From the NCBI RefSeq assembly GCF_001425705.1, contig NZ_LMDC01000023.1:187463-251462 (forward strand): a stretch of DNA of 64,000 bases. The letters are read 5' to 3'. Below the pieces are notes generated by a model. It was not told the origin of the DNA and searched no databases. It saw nothing but the letters and a program-made list of their open reading frames with translations. Shown piece by piece: positions 54,136 to 62,284 of the stretch. Position 1 is the stretch's first letter. Each line of letters starts with the position of its first letter. Position numbers and translations under genes: made by a program. The DNA is from Pelomonas sp. Root1217 (lineage in GTDB: Bacteria; Pseudomonadota; Gammaproteobacteria; Burkholderiales; Burkholderiaceae_C).

Positions 54136-54154
54136 TTTATACGTTCTTTACACC
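54136..54154 (+). promoter_or_regulatory. Direct repeat TTTATAC-N4-TTTACAC, possible KdpE/OmpR-type operator of kup
   Basis: TTTATAC at 54136-54142 and TTTACAC at 54147-54153, 11 bp apart start to start, in otherwise GC-rich sequence 42-60 bp upstream of kup. An 11-bp tandem spacing is typical of OmpR/PhoB-family sites. As I remember it, the E. coli KdpE operator of kdpFABC begins TTTATAC and continues to TTTACACC with the same spacing; 17 of the 19 bases here would match. That comparison is from memory. Confidence 0.5.
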
Positions 54155-54160
54155 GCCTAC

Positions 54161-54191
54161 GGGAAACTGGCTCCATCCCATCCAGTTTCCC
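54161..54191 (+). promoter_or_regulatory. Hairpin directly before the kup start codon
   Basis: GGGAAACTGG (54161-54170), an 11-base loop, CCAGTTTCCC (54182-54191), a perfect 10-bp stem ending four bases before the kup ATG. No good ribosome-binding site lies between, so the stem could affect initiation, or it could be a protein-binding palindrome. Confidence 0.5.
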
Positions 54192-54195
54192 GTTC

Positions 54196-56073
54196 ATGAG
54201 CCTTCAGACCCAACGCAGCGGCCTGGCCGCACTGACGCTCGGTGCGATCGGCGTCGTCTATGGCGACATCGGCACCAGCCCCCTTTACACGCTCAAGGAA
54301 ATCTTCCTTCCGGCTACCGGCGTCACGCTGGACACCCACAACCTGGTGGGCGCGGTCTCGGTGATCGTCTGGGCGCTGATGTTCGTCGTCACGCTCAAGT
54401 ACGTGATCCTGATCCTGCGCGCCGACAACCGCGGTGAAGGCGGCGCACTCGCGCTGACGGCCCTGGCCGCCCATGCCGTGCAGCAGCGGCCCAGGCTGCG
54501 CGGCGCACTGCTGTTGCTGGGCTTGTTCGGGGCGACCCTGTTCTATGGCGACAGCGTCATCACGCCCGCGATCTCGGTGATGGGCGCCATCGAAGGCCTG
54601 GAGGTGGTGACGCCGACCTTGAAGCCCTATGTGCTGCCGATCTCGGTGGCCATCCTGGTGGGGCTGTTTCTGGTGCAACGCCATGGCACCGCAGCGGTGG
54701 GCAAGGTGTTCGGGCCGGTGATCGTGCTGTGGTTCGCCGTGCTCGGCGCCATCGGTGTCGTGCACATCGCCCAGCATCCCCAGATCCTGGCGGCACTCAA
54801 TCCGCTGCAAGCCTGGGCCTTCCTCAGCGAGCGGGGATGGCATCTGTTCGCTGCCGTCGGCGCCATCGTGCTGGCACTGACCGGCGCCGAGGCGCTCTAT
54901 GCCGACATGGGCCATTTCGGCGTGAAGCCGATCCGCCTTGCCTGGACGGGGCTGGTGTTTCCCGCGCTGGCGCTCAACTACCTGGGCCAGGGCGCGCTAC
55001 TGATCGGAGACGCCACCGCCATCGAGAACCCGTTCTTCCGCCTTTTTCCCAGCGCCTTGGTGTTGCCCATGGTCGGCCTCGCTGCGCTGGCCGCCGTGAT
55101 CGCCTCGCAGGCCGTGATTTCCGGGGCCTACTCCATGACCAAGCAAGCCATCCTGCTCGGCTTCCTGCCGCGCCTCACGCTGCGCCACACATCCGCCAGC
55201 GAGTCGGGCCAGATCTACGTGCCGGCCGTCAACTGGGCACTGCTGGCCGGCGTCATCGGTGCGGTGCTGATGTTCGGCAGCTCATCGGCGCTGGCGGGGG
55301 CCTACGGCATCGCGGTGACGCTGACGATGCTGATCACGACCGTACTGACCTTCTTCGTCATTCGCGACGGCTGGAAGCTCCCCGCGCCGCTGGCGATCGG
55401 CGCCACGGTGTTCTTCCTGGCCGTGGACATGCTGCTGGTGACCGGTTGCGCCATCAAGTTCTTCGACGGCGGGTGGTTTCCGCTGGCGCTGGGCCTGATG
55501 TTGTTCGTGTTGATGAGCACCTGGGCGCGCGGGCGCAAGCTGCTGATGGAGGGCCTGCGCAGCGATGGCATCGAACTCCAGCCCTTCATCGAGAGCCTGG
55601 CACTGGGCGAGGCCCATCGTGCACAGCGCACGGCGGTCTATGCCGTCGCCGACCCGACCCTCGTGCCGCAGGCCCTGTTGCACAACCTCAAGCACAACCA
55701 GGTCCTGCACGAGACGAACGTCATCCTGAACGTCATGTTCCACGACCGTCCGATGGTCGATGCCGCCAACCGCCTCGAATTGACGTCGCTGGCGCCCGGC
55801 TTCTGGCGCGTGCTTGTCCACTACGGGTTCATGGAGGAGCCCGACGTTCCCCTGGCACTGGCGCTGTGCGAGGCCAAGGGGCTGCGCATCGAGCCCTTCG
55901 AGACCAGCTACTTCCTCAGCCGCGAAACGGTGGTGCCGACTCCCGGTGGCGGCATGGCGAACTGGCGTGAGCGCCTGTTTGCAGCATTGAGCCGCAACTC
56001 CAGCGGGGTCGCACGGTTCTTCCGGTTGCCCGACAACGCGGTCGTCGAACTGGGCACACGCGTGCAGATATAG
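54196..56073 (+). CDS. kup: Low-affinity potassium transport protein Kup
   Basis: 625 residues. Twelve membrane helices from an N terminus with the Kup signature [20 protein letters not shown], then [18 protein letters not shown] and [20 protein letters not shown], and a C-terminal cytosolic domain (about 460-625) containing [20 protein letters not shown]. Kup proteins take up K+ with protons. The gene has its own upstream regulatory-looking sequence (direct repeat and hairpin). No kdp genes are in the window. Confidence 0.97.
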   Translation: MSLQTQRSGLAALTLGAIGVVYGDIGTSPLYTLKEIFLPATGVTLDTHNLVGAVSVIVWALMFVVTLKYVILILRADNRGEGGALALTALAAHAVQQRPRLRGALLLLGLFGATLFYGDSVITPAISVMGAIEGLEVVTPTLKPYVLPISVAILVGLFLVQRHGTAAVGKVFGPVIVLWFAVLGAIGVVHIAQHPQILAALNPLQAWAFLSERGWHLFAAVGAIVLALTGAEALYADMGHFGVKPIRLAWTGLVFPALALNYLGQGALLIGDATAIENPFFRLFPSALVLPMVGLAALAAVIASQAVISGAYSMTKQAILLGFLPRLTLRHTSASESGQIYVPAVNWALLAGVIGAVLMFGSSSALAGAYGIAVTLTMLITTVLTFFVIRDGWKLPAPLAIGATVFFLAVDMLLVTGCAIKFFDGGWFPLALGLMLFVLMSTWARGRKLLMEGLRSDGIELQPFIESLALGEAHRAQRTAVYAVADPTLVPQALLHNLKHNQVLHETNVILNVMFHDRPMVDAANRLELTSLAPGFWRVLVHYGFMEEPDVPLALALCEAKGLRIEPFETSYFLSRETVVPTPGGGMANWRERLFAALSRNSSGVARFFRLPDNAVVELGTRVQI

Positions 56074-56088
56074 CCAACGATCCTGTGG

Positions 56089-56667
56089 TCATCTTCTCGA
56101 ACCCACCGCACCCGACGGGCGCACGTCGGCCTTGAGGACGCGCGCCATCTGCTCCAGCGCCTTGTCTCGTGCGTCGACTGATTCGGCAGCAACGCAGTCG
56201 GCGGGCACCCACAGCGAGTAGCCGCGCAGGTAGGCGTCCATCGCGCTGAAAAGCACACAGCTGTCGGCCGCGATGCCGGTCACGATCAGCCGCTTGCAGC
56301 GCAGCTGCTCCAGCAGGATGTCCAGCGGCGTCGCATAGAAGGCGGAATGCCGCGGCTTCAACAGCGTGAAGTCTCGGGCCGTCGGTGCCACCGCCTTGGC
56401 CACCTTGCCAGCCACGCCGGACAGCGCCACGCAGCTCTTCCAGAGTGCCTTGAAGTCCGACGTCCAGTTGCCGTAGTTGTCGTTGGCGTAGACGGCGCGG
56501 ATGCCCTCCTTGGCCAGTGCGCGTCGCAGCTTGGCCGTCTGCCTGGCAGCGTCCATGGCGGAGGGTGCAAGCTCCGCAGCGCCATCGAACTTCATCGGGT
56601 TGATGAAATCAACGAGCAGCAGGACCGTCCTGCTCGGCTCCAGCGCTTCCGTTCTGATCTTGCTCAT
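56089..56667 (-). CDS. Isochorismatase-like cysteine hydrolase
   Basis: 192 residues. The triad of the family is visible: Asp in LLLVDFINPM, Lys in LLKPRHSAFY and Cys in GIAADSCVLFSAMD. Known members hydrolyse nicotinamide, carbamoyl compounds or isochorismate; the substrate cannot be read. Cytoplasmic. Convergent with kup (15 bp between stops). Confidence 0.9.
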   Translation of the reverse strand: MSKIRTEALEPSRTVLLLVDFINPMKFDGAAELAPSAMDAARQTAKLRRALAKEGIRAVYANDNYGNWTSDFKALWKSCVALSGVAGKVAKAVAPTARDFTLLKPRHSAFYATPLDILLEQLRCKRLIVTGIAADSCVLFSAMDAYLRGYSLWVPADCVAAESVDARDKALEQMARVLKADVRPSGAVGSRR

Positions 56668-56689
56668 GGCGCTTCATTCAGAGCAGGTC

Positions 56690-56732
56690 GGGTGCCTGAG
56701 GCACCCGTTCCTGCTGCAGGATTTTCAGCAGG
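56690..56732. other. Two adjacent hairpins upstream of the isochorismatase-like gene
   Basis: GGGTGCC-TGA-GGCACCC (56690-56706) and CCTGCTG-N9-CAGCAGG (56710-56732). They lie between two minus-strand genes. The short T-run TTTT lies within the second loop, so termination is possible but not clear. Confidence 0.4.
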
Positions 56733-56770
56733 TCCGACATGCCAACGACAGCACGTCCGACACGCTCGCG

Positions 56771-57028
56771 CTAGGACCCCGGCGCTCCCTTGTCGAACGC
56801 CGGTATACCCTCGATGGCGTGGTGGGCAGCCTCGGTGGCGTACGTCAGCGCTTCCTGCGCCGTCGCCCACAGGTTGTCGGTTGTCGGGCGGTAGCTGTCG
56901 TCCCTGCCAACCCGGTCAGCGACGGCGGCGTCAAGGATCGCGAAACGCCCTTCGAAGCCGCCGCTGCGAGGCACCGCCTCCACCGTGAACCGCACACCCA
57001 GGTGGACATCGGCGATGGCCTCACTCAT
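56771..57028 (-). CDS. Small hypothetical protein
   Basis: 85 residues, starting MSEAIADVHLGVRFTVEAVP. The middle has FAILDAAVADRVGRDDSYRP, and a C-terminal helix TAQEALTYATEAAHHAIEG. A GGAGAA site precedes the ATG. No named family recognised. It follows the hemerythrin gene at 27 bp on the same strand. Confidence 0.65.
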   Translation of the reverse strand: MSEAIADVHLGVRFTVEAVPRSGGFEGRFAILDAAVADRVGRDDSYRPTTDNLWATAQEALTYATEAAHHAIEGIPAFDKGAPGS

Positions 57029-57055
57029 GGCTTCTCCTTGGATTGAACGAGGCCG

Positions 57056-57604
57056 TCAATGTGGCTCAGCGTCCTGCCCCATCAACTCTGCCTTGCGCTC
57101 GGCGATGGCTTCGCCCAAGGTATCCAGGTCGAGGTCGGACTTGCGGATCTTGGGGAACATCTCGCCTTCCTCTTCCTTGACGTGATGGTCGATGTATTCG
57201 CCAAGCACCTTCACCTTGGCGTCGTAGTGGTCGTCGTCGGGCGAGCCGGCTTCAATCTGCGCGATGAGTTCCTTGGCGCTGGCGTGCTCGATGTCGGCCT
57301 CATCGACGAGGTCGGCGTCGTCACCCAGCACATCCCGCGCGGCCGGATAGAAGAGCTCTTCCTCGGCGGTGGCGTGCGCGGTCAGCATGACGCAGATCTG
57401 CAGCGCAATGGCTTGTTTTTCGCCGGCATCGCCGTCGGCCTTGACGAGCTTGTCATAGGCCCGGAAGAGGGATTTCACTTCCCGGTGATCGGTCGTGAGC
57501 AGATCGATCGCATCGGGCGTCGAATCGCGTCTGGCCGAGCTGGCGGATTTCCTGGCCGTGCTCTTGGTGGATTTGGCTGAGGTCTTCGTTGCGCTGGTGG
57601 GCAT
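57056..57604 (-). CDS. Hemerythrin HHE-domain protein with a basic N-terminal tail
   Basis: 182 residues. The first 28 are Lys/Ser/Thr/Ala-rich (SATKTSAKSTKSTARKSASS), histone-H1-like and possibly nucleic-acid-binding. The rest is a hemerythrin-type bundle: DLLTTDHREVKSLFRAYD (His), MLTAHATAEEELFYPAAR (HxxxE), EADIEHASAKELIAQI (His) and YIDHHVKEEEGEMFPKI (HxxxE). A di-iron centre that handles O2, NO or peroxide is expected. The second hemerythrin-like protein of the window is at 20820-21434. Confidence 0.9.
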   Translation of the reverse strand: MPTSATKTSAKSTKSTARKSASSARRDSTPDAIDLLTTDHREVKSLFRAYDKLVKADGDAGEKQAIALQICVMLTAHATAEEELFYPAARDVLGDDADLVDEADIEHASAKELIAQIEAGSPDDDHYDAKVKVLGEYIDHHVKEEEGEMFPKIRKSDLDLDTLGEAIAERKAELMGQDAEPH

Positions 57605-57628
57605 GGGAGTTCCTGCTGGCTATGGGTT

Positions 57629-57658
57629 TGGAAAGGGTTGGGAAAGGGTTGGGAAAGG
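57629..57658. repeat. Three-copy 11-bp tandem repeat
   Basis: GGGAAAGGGTT occurs about 2.7 times in a row (first copy starts TGG), in the 127-bp gap between the PRC-barrel and hemerythrin genes. Such units can change copy number by slippage; here it lies just upstream of the hemerythrin start on the minus strand. Confidence 0.75.
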
Positions 57659-57731
57659 CTCCGGCGGGCACCGGAGCCGGTGGATTCAGAGCTTGTCTTC
57701 GGCAAGGGCGGTACGAACCACCCGGCCGCGA

Positions 57732-58088
57732 TCAAACCCAGGTTTCGCCGTAGTAGTCGTAGACCTTGCGACCGTAGTCGCGGGTGTACGCCGGCTCACT
57801 GTCGCGGGCATAGCGCGGCGCGTCTTCCAGTTGCGACTTGTCCAGGTTCACGACATAGCCGTCCTTGGCGGTGTCGTACTTCAGCTTGGACCAGGGCATG
57901 GGGTAGAGATCGGTGCCCATGCCCAGGAAGCCGCCGAACTCCAGGGCGGCGTAGCGCACCTGCCCGGAGACCTTGTCGATGACCAGGTCGTCGATGGAGC
58001 CGAGCTTGTCGCCCTGCAGGTTGTAGACCTCGGTGCCTTCAACCTTCGAGGCAGCGATGGTGGGGCCGGTGGTGTTGTCAGTGTCCAT
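57732..58088 (-). CDS. PRC-barrel domain protein
   Basis: 118 residues. Core PRC-barrel pattern: ASKVEGTEVYNLQGDKLGSI, DDLVIDKVSGQVRYAALEF, GGFLGMGTDLYPMPWSKLKY; C-terminal Tyr/Asp-rich tail (AYTRDYGRKVYDYYGETWV). PRC barrels bind protein or RNA partners (RimM, photosynthetic reaction centre H-subunit). Stand-alone members are common in stress gene clusters. Divergent from the histidine-phosphatase gene. Confidence 0.9.
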   Translation of the reverse strand: MDTDNTTGPTIAASKVEGTEVYNLQGDKLGSIDDLVIDKVSGQVRYAALEFGGFLGMGTDLYPMPWSKLKYDTAKDGYVVNLDKSQLEDAPRYARDSEPAYTRDYGRKVYDYYGETWV

Positions 58089-58264
58089 GGTGGTCTCCGA
58101 AGGTGTAGCGGTCGATGGGACCGCCCTGATTCGACGGCAAGCCGCGTACCCGCGCGGATGCCTACCTGCGAAGACCTTGCAGTTGGCTCGCCATGCGGCA
58201 TTCCGTCCTACACATGCGGTCTCTGGCCTGGCGCATGCTGCAATGCAGCAGCCGAAGTTCAGCC

Positions 58265-58846
58265 ATGTCGAAATGCATCATGCTGATTCGCCACGCCGAG
58301 AAGCCACAAGGCGAGGACGGCGGCGTGGATGAATCCGGTCGCGACGATCCCGACTCGCTCAGCGTTCAAGGTTGGCGCCGCGCTGGTGCGCTGGTTCCCT
58401 ACTTCTCGGCACTGGCCGAGCGCCTGCATCCGCAGGCGCTGGAGCGCCCGCAGCATGTCATCGCCGCGCGGCCAACCGCGAGGCATCCGTCGACCCGCCC
58501 GTATGACACCGTGGAAGGCCTGGCCGACCGCCTCGGGATCGCCGTCGACGAACGCTGGTCGGATCAAGATCCGCTGGACAAGCTCGCGTGGCACCTGCGA
58601 TCGCTGGACGCACCGGTGCTGGTTTGCTGGCGGCATGACGACCTGCCGAGCCTAGCCAAGGCGATCGCCGCAGTCGATGAGGTGCCGCAGCACTGGCCGC
58701 CCGAGCGATTCGACCTGACGTGGTCGTTCCGCTGCCAGGCGGATCGTTGGCTGTTCCAGCAAGTGCCACAGCTGCTGCTGGCGGGCGATCGGCTCACCCC
58801 CATCGACGGCCCGCGCAACAAAACGAGAGCACGGCAAACGGCTTGA
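58265..58846 (+). CDS. Histidine phosphatase superfamily protein
   Basis: 193 residues from the ATG at 58265. The catalytic RHA motif is in CIMLIRHAEKPQG; LSVQGWRRAGALVPYFSALA follows as in phosphoglycerate-mutase-like phosphatases, and the second active-site His is in VLVCWRHDDLPSLAKAI. These enzymes form a phospho-histidine during turnover. The substrate is unknown. Confidence 0.85.
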   Translation: MSKCIMLIRHAEKPQGEDGGVDESGRDDPDSLSVQGWRRAGALVPYFSALAERLHPQALERPQHVIAARPTARHPSTRPYDTVEGLADRLGIAVDERWSDQDPLDKLAWHLRSLDAPVLVCWRHDDLPSLAKAIAAVDEVPQHWPPERFDLTWSFRCQADRWLFQQVPQLLLAGDRLTPIDGPRNKTRARQTA

Positions 58847-58867
58847 GCAGCCTTGGCCGTATGACGC

Positions 58868-60658
58868 CTAGCCGTCGCGAGCGACAAGGCCGTCCCAGGC
58901 TTCCCGCATGGTCGCCATGACGACCTGCCTTGCATCAGGGTCGCCCAGCAGCAGTGCCTTGGCGTAGTGGCTTGCCTGCTTCAGGCTCAAGTGAGGCGGC
59001 AAGGGCGGCACATTGGGGTCGGTCATGAACTCCAGCAGCACCGGCCGGTCGGCGGTGAGCGCCTGCGCCCAGGCGCCGGCGATGTCCTCGGGCCGGTCCA
59101 CGCGCAGGCCCTGCAGGCCGAGCAGGCGCGCGAAATCGGCGAAGGGGAAGGCCGGTAGGTCCTGCGAGGCGCTGAACTTGGGGTCGCCCTCGGAGACCCG
59201 CTGTTCCCAGCTGACCATGTTCAGGTCGCCGTTGTGAAGCACCATCACCACCAGCCGCGGATCGCGCCACTCCTGCCAGTGGTGGGCGATGGTGACCAGG
59301 CCGTTGATGCCCAGCATCTGCATCGCGCCGTCGCCCACCAGTGCGACGACCGGCCGGTCCGGGTGGCACATCTTGGCCGCCAGCGCATAGGGCACGGCAT
59401 TGCCCATGGTGGCGAGACCGCCCGACAGCGACCCCGCCATGCCGCGCCTGGCCTTGATGTCTCGCGCATACCAGGCCGCGCTGGTGCCCGAGTCGACGGT
59501 CAGGATGGCGTTGTCCAGCAGCTTTGGCGACAGCTCCCAGAACACCCGCTGCGGGTTGATCGGCGTGGCCTCGTTCATCGCGCGCTTTTCCAGCACCTGC
59601 CACCAGCGCCGCACGTCGGCCTCGATCTTGTCGCGCCAGCGGCGGTCGTCCTTGCGCTTGAGCAGAGGCAGCAGGGCCTGCAGCGTGCGCCGGCTGTCGC
59701 CCACCAGGTTGAGCTCCATCGGATAGCGGATGGACAGCTTTCGGCCGTCCAGGTCGATCTGCACGCCGCGCGCCTGGCCCTCCTTGGGCAGGAACTCCGA
59801 GTAGGGGAAGCTGGAGCCCACCATCAGCAGCGTGTCGCAGCCGTTCATCAACTCCCAGCTCGGCACCGTGCCGAGCAGACCGATGGCGCCGGTCACGAAG
59901 GGCAGGTCGTCGGGCACCGCGAACTTGCCCAGCAGCGCCTTGGCGACGCCGGCACCGAGCACGTCGGCCGTGGCGATCAGCTCGTCGGTGGCGTGCAGCG
60001 CACCGGCGCCGGCCAGGATGGCGACCTTCTCGCCGGCATTGAGCACATCCGCCGCAGCCTGCAGGCTTTGCGCATCGGGCAGCAGCGGCTGCCACGTCAT
60101 GCCGATGCCGGAATGCACTGTGCCGTGCTCCCGCGGCGGCTGCTCCACGGCGTCCATCTGCTGCAGATCGTTGGGGAGGATGAGGCAGGTGACGCAGCGC
60201 TGGTCGCGCGCGATGCGCATGGCGCGGTCCACCAGGTGGCGCAGCTGTGCCGGCACCGTCGCCATGTGCACATACTCGTGGGCCACGTCCTTGAACAGGC
60301 TCAGGAGGTCGACCTCCTGCTGGTAGTCACCGCCCAGCGCCGCGCGCGCCTGCTGGCCGACGATGGCCAGCACCGGCTGATGGTCGGCCTTGGCGTCGTA
60401 CAGGCCGTTGAGCAGATGGATGGCGCCGGGGCCGGAGGTGGCCATGCACACGCCGACCTCGCCGCTGAATTTGGCATGCGCCGTGGCCATGAAGGCCGCC
60501 AGCTCCTCATGGCGCGCCTGCACGAAGCGCATCCGCTCGCCGATGCGGTTGAAGGCGCCCATCAGGCCGTTGATGCCGTCGCCCGGATAGCCGTAGACCC
60601 GGCGCACGCCCCACTCGTGCAGCCGCTCCAGCAACTGGTCGCTCACCGTCTTGCTCAT
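58868..60658 (-). CDS. Thiamine-diphosphate enzyme, pyruvate-oxidase/acetolactate-synthase-like
   Basis: 596 residues from the ATG at 60658. N-terminal PYR domain with the catalytic Glu in FVQARHEELAAFMATAH and YGYPGDGINGLMGAF; middle domain; C-terminal PP domain with ThDP/Mg motif LVGDGAMQMLGINGLVT and HNGDLNMVSWEQR. The overall arrangement is closest to PoxB-like enzymes. No dedicated membrane-binding C terminus is obvious. Its start overlaps the end of the glycosyltransferase gene by 4 bp (ATGA). Confidence 0.9.
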   Translation of the reverse strand: MSKTVSDQLLERLHEWGVRRVYGYPGDGINGLMGAFNRIGERMRFVQARHEELAAFMATAHAKFSGEVGVCMATSGPGAIHLLNGLYDAKADHQPVLAIVGQQARAALGGDYQQEVDLLSLFKDVAHEYVHMATVPAQLRHLVDRAMRIARDQRCVTCLILPNDLQQMDAVEQPPREHGTVHSGIGMTWQPLLPDAQSLQAAADVLNAGEKVAILAGAGALHATDELIATADVLGAGVAKALLGKFAVPDDLPFVTGAIGLLGTVPSWELMNGCDTLLMVGSSFPYSEFLPKEGQARGVQIDLDGRKLSIRYPMELNLVGDSRRTLQALLPLLKRKDDRRWRDKIEADVRRWWQVLEKRAMNEATPINPQRVFWELSPKLLDNAILTVDSGTSAAWYARDIKARRGMAGSLSGGLATMGNAVPYALAAKMCHPDRPVVALVGDGAMQMLGINGLVTIAHHWQEWRDPRLVVMVLHNGDLNMVSWEQRVSEGDPKFSASQDLPAFPFADFARLLGLQGLRVDRPEDIAGAWAQALTADRPVLLEFMTDPNVPPLPPHLSLKQASHYAKALLLGDPDARQVVMATMREAWDGLVARDG

Positions 60659-61851
60659 GCCCGCTCCTTGCGCTGTTCGGCCCGATCGGTGGGCAAGGCG
60701 TATGCCCCGGCCAGCCGCTGCATGAGCCGGCCCACGCGCGACACGCCGTCGCCGAGGTCGAAACGTTCGATCGCCCGCCGCCGGCCGTTGCTGCCCATGC
60801 GCTGACGCAGTGCCGGGTCCGCCGCCAGCACGGCGCAGCGGCCGGCGATGTCGTTGAAGTCGCCCGGCGCCACCAGCCAGCCGGTTTCGCCGTGCTCGAC
60901 CAGCTCCGGCACGCCGCCGACCCGCGTGGCGACGATGGGCAGCCCGCTGGCCATCGCTTCCATCAAGGCCAGCGGCATGGCTTCGGAATGGGAGCTGGAG
61001 ACGACGACGTCCAGCTCGTTGTAGAGCGCCGCCATGTCTTCGCGCAGACCGAGGAAATGCAGCCGCTGCGCCAAGCCGAGCTGCTCGCTCAGGCGCTGCA
61101 TCTCGGCCCGCATCGGCCCGTCGCCGGCCACGACGGCGTGCGCCTGCGCGTGGCGCTGCTGCAGTAGCAGGCAGGCGCGCACGAACACCTCCGGCCCCTT
61201 CTCCGGCGACAAGCGACCGACGAAGCCGATCAGCGGCGTCTGCGGCGCCAGGCCCAGCGCCGCACGCAGCGCGCTGGACGCCGGCCGCTGCGGGCGGAAC
61301 AGCGCCGTGTCCACGCCATTGGTGTCGCAGCTCAGCCGCTCGGGACTGACGCCCAGACCGAGCGCACTGAAGTAGCTCGGCTGGCAGACCACGCTGAGGT
61401 GGCTGCCCAGCGTGCGATAGACCTCCAGGTCCAGCATCTGCAGCTGCCGGCCGTGTACGGTGGCCAGCACCGGCCGGCCGGTCAGGCGCCCGGCGATGCC
61501 GGCCAGCACATGGGCGCGCGGCAGGTGGGCGTGCAGCAGGTCGATGCCATGGGCATTGACCAGCGCGACGGTCGTCTGGATGCTGGTCCAGGACGGATCG
61601 TCGGCCATGGGCACGATGAAGACCGCGACGCCCCGCGCCCGCAGCTGCTCGGCAAACGGCCCCTCGGCGGGGCACAGCGCCGTGAACCTGAACTGTGCCC
61701 GCGGCATGCGCTCGATGAAGCGCTCCACCCAGGTTTCCATGCCGCCAACGATTGCATTGCCGATCACCTCAAGCACGTGCAGCGGCGCCGCGCCGGCCGG
61801 GTCGCTGGAAACCTCACCCATCAGGCCGGGGCCGTGATCAGCCTTTGCCAT
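60655..61851 (-). CDS. Glycosyltransferase family 4
   Basis: 398 residues, GT-B fold. N-terminal VLEVIGNAIVGGMETWVERF, C-terminal nucleotide-sugar site IGFVGRLSPEKGPEVFVRA and the E-x7-E motif in SSSHSEAMPLALMEAMASGL. The acceptor and the sugar are unknown. ATGA overlap with the downstream TPP enzyme gene; the upstream 76-residue ORF overlaps its start by 31 bp. Confidence 0.92.
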   Translation of the reverse strand: MAKADHGPGLMGEVSSDPAGAAPLHVLEVIGNAIVGGMETWVERFIERMPRAQFRFTALCPAEGPFAEQLRARGVAVFIVPMADDPSWTSIQTTVALVNAHGIDLLHAHLPRAHVLAGIAGRLTGRPVLATVHGRQLQMLDLEVYRTLGSHLSVVCQPSYFSALGLGVSPERLSCDTNGVDTALFRPQRPASSALRAALGLAPQTPLIGFVGRLSPEKGPEVFVRACLLLQQRHAQAHAVVAGDGPMRAEMQRLSEQLGLAQRLHFLGLREDMAALYNELDVVVSSSHSEAMPLALMEAMASGLPIVATRVGGVPELVEHGETGWLVAPGDFNDIAGRCAVLAADPALRQRMGSNGRRRAIERFDLGDGVSRVGRLMQRLAGAYALPTDRAEQRKERA

Positions 61852-62051
61852 AGCCCCTCGCGGGCGTTCTCCACCGCGTCATCGGTTTGCTGTTTCAGTT
61901 TCCTGGCGCTGTCGGCGATGTTGCCCTGCTGGCCCTTGGCCGGCGCAGTACCGCTGCGTTCGGCCTGCTTGTCAGAGCCCCGGCCGGGGCGGTCCGGTTG
62001 AAGCGGCTCGGTACGGGGTGGCGAGCGATGCCTTGGATCGTCGTGTTTCAT
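61821..62051 (-). CDS. Small hydrophilic hypothetical protein
   Basis: 76 residues, MKHDDPRHRSPPRTEPLQPD at the start, then a Lys/Gln/Ser-rich, probably disordered stretch and an amphipathic helix (SARKLKQQTDDAVENAREGL). Its end overlaps the glycosyltransferase start. The composition resembles small stress-type proteins, but no family is recognised. Coding potential is plausible rather than certain. Confidence 0.5.
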   Translation of the reverse strand: MKHDDPRHRSPPRTEPLQPDRPGRGSDKQAERSGTAPAKGQQGNIADSARKLKQQTDDAVENAREGLWQRLITAPA

Positions 62052-62284
62052 CGGGGCTGCCTCATGGGTGGCGTGTCATGGAGGCCACGCCGCAGCAAAC
62101 GGCGCACCTGACCGGAGGCGGTGTTGCGGCCGGTGCCATTGCGGCAACTTCTACCGGCGCCGGGCCAGCGAGCAATCGGTGTGCCGTCCCACGATCAGCG
62201 CCGGGTTTTCCGCCCCCCAGACACCGCACTAGGAAGGCGGTGGCGGGCACGATAATGTCGGGCTCCCACCCGTCCTGCCGCGCC

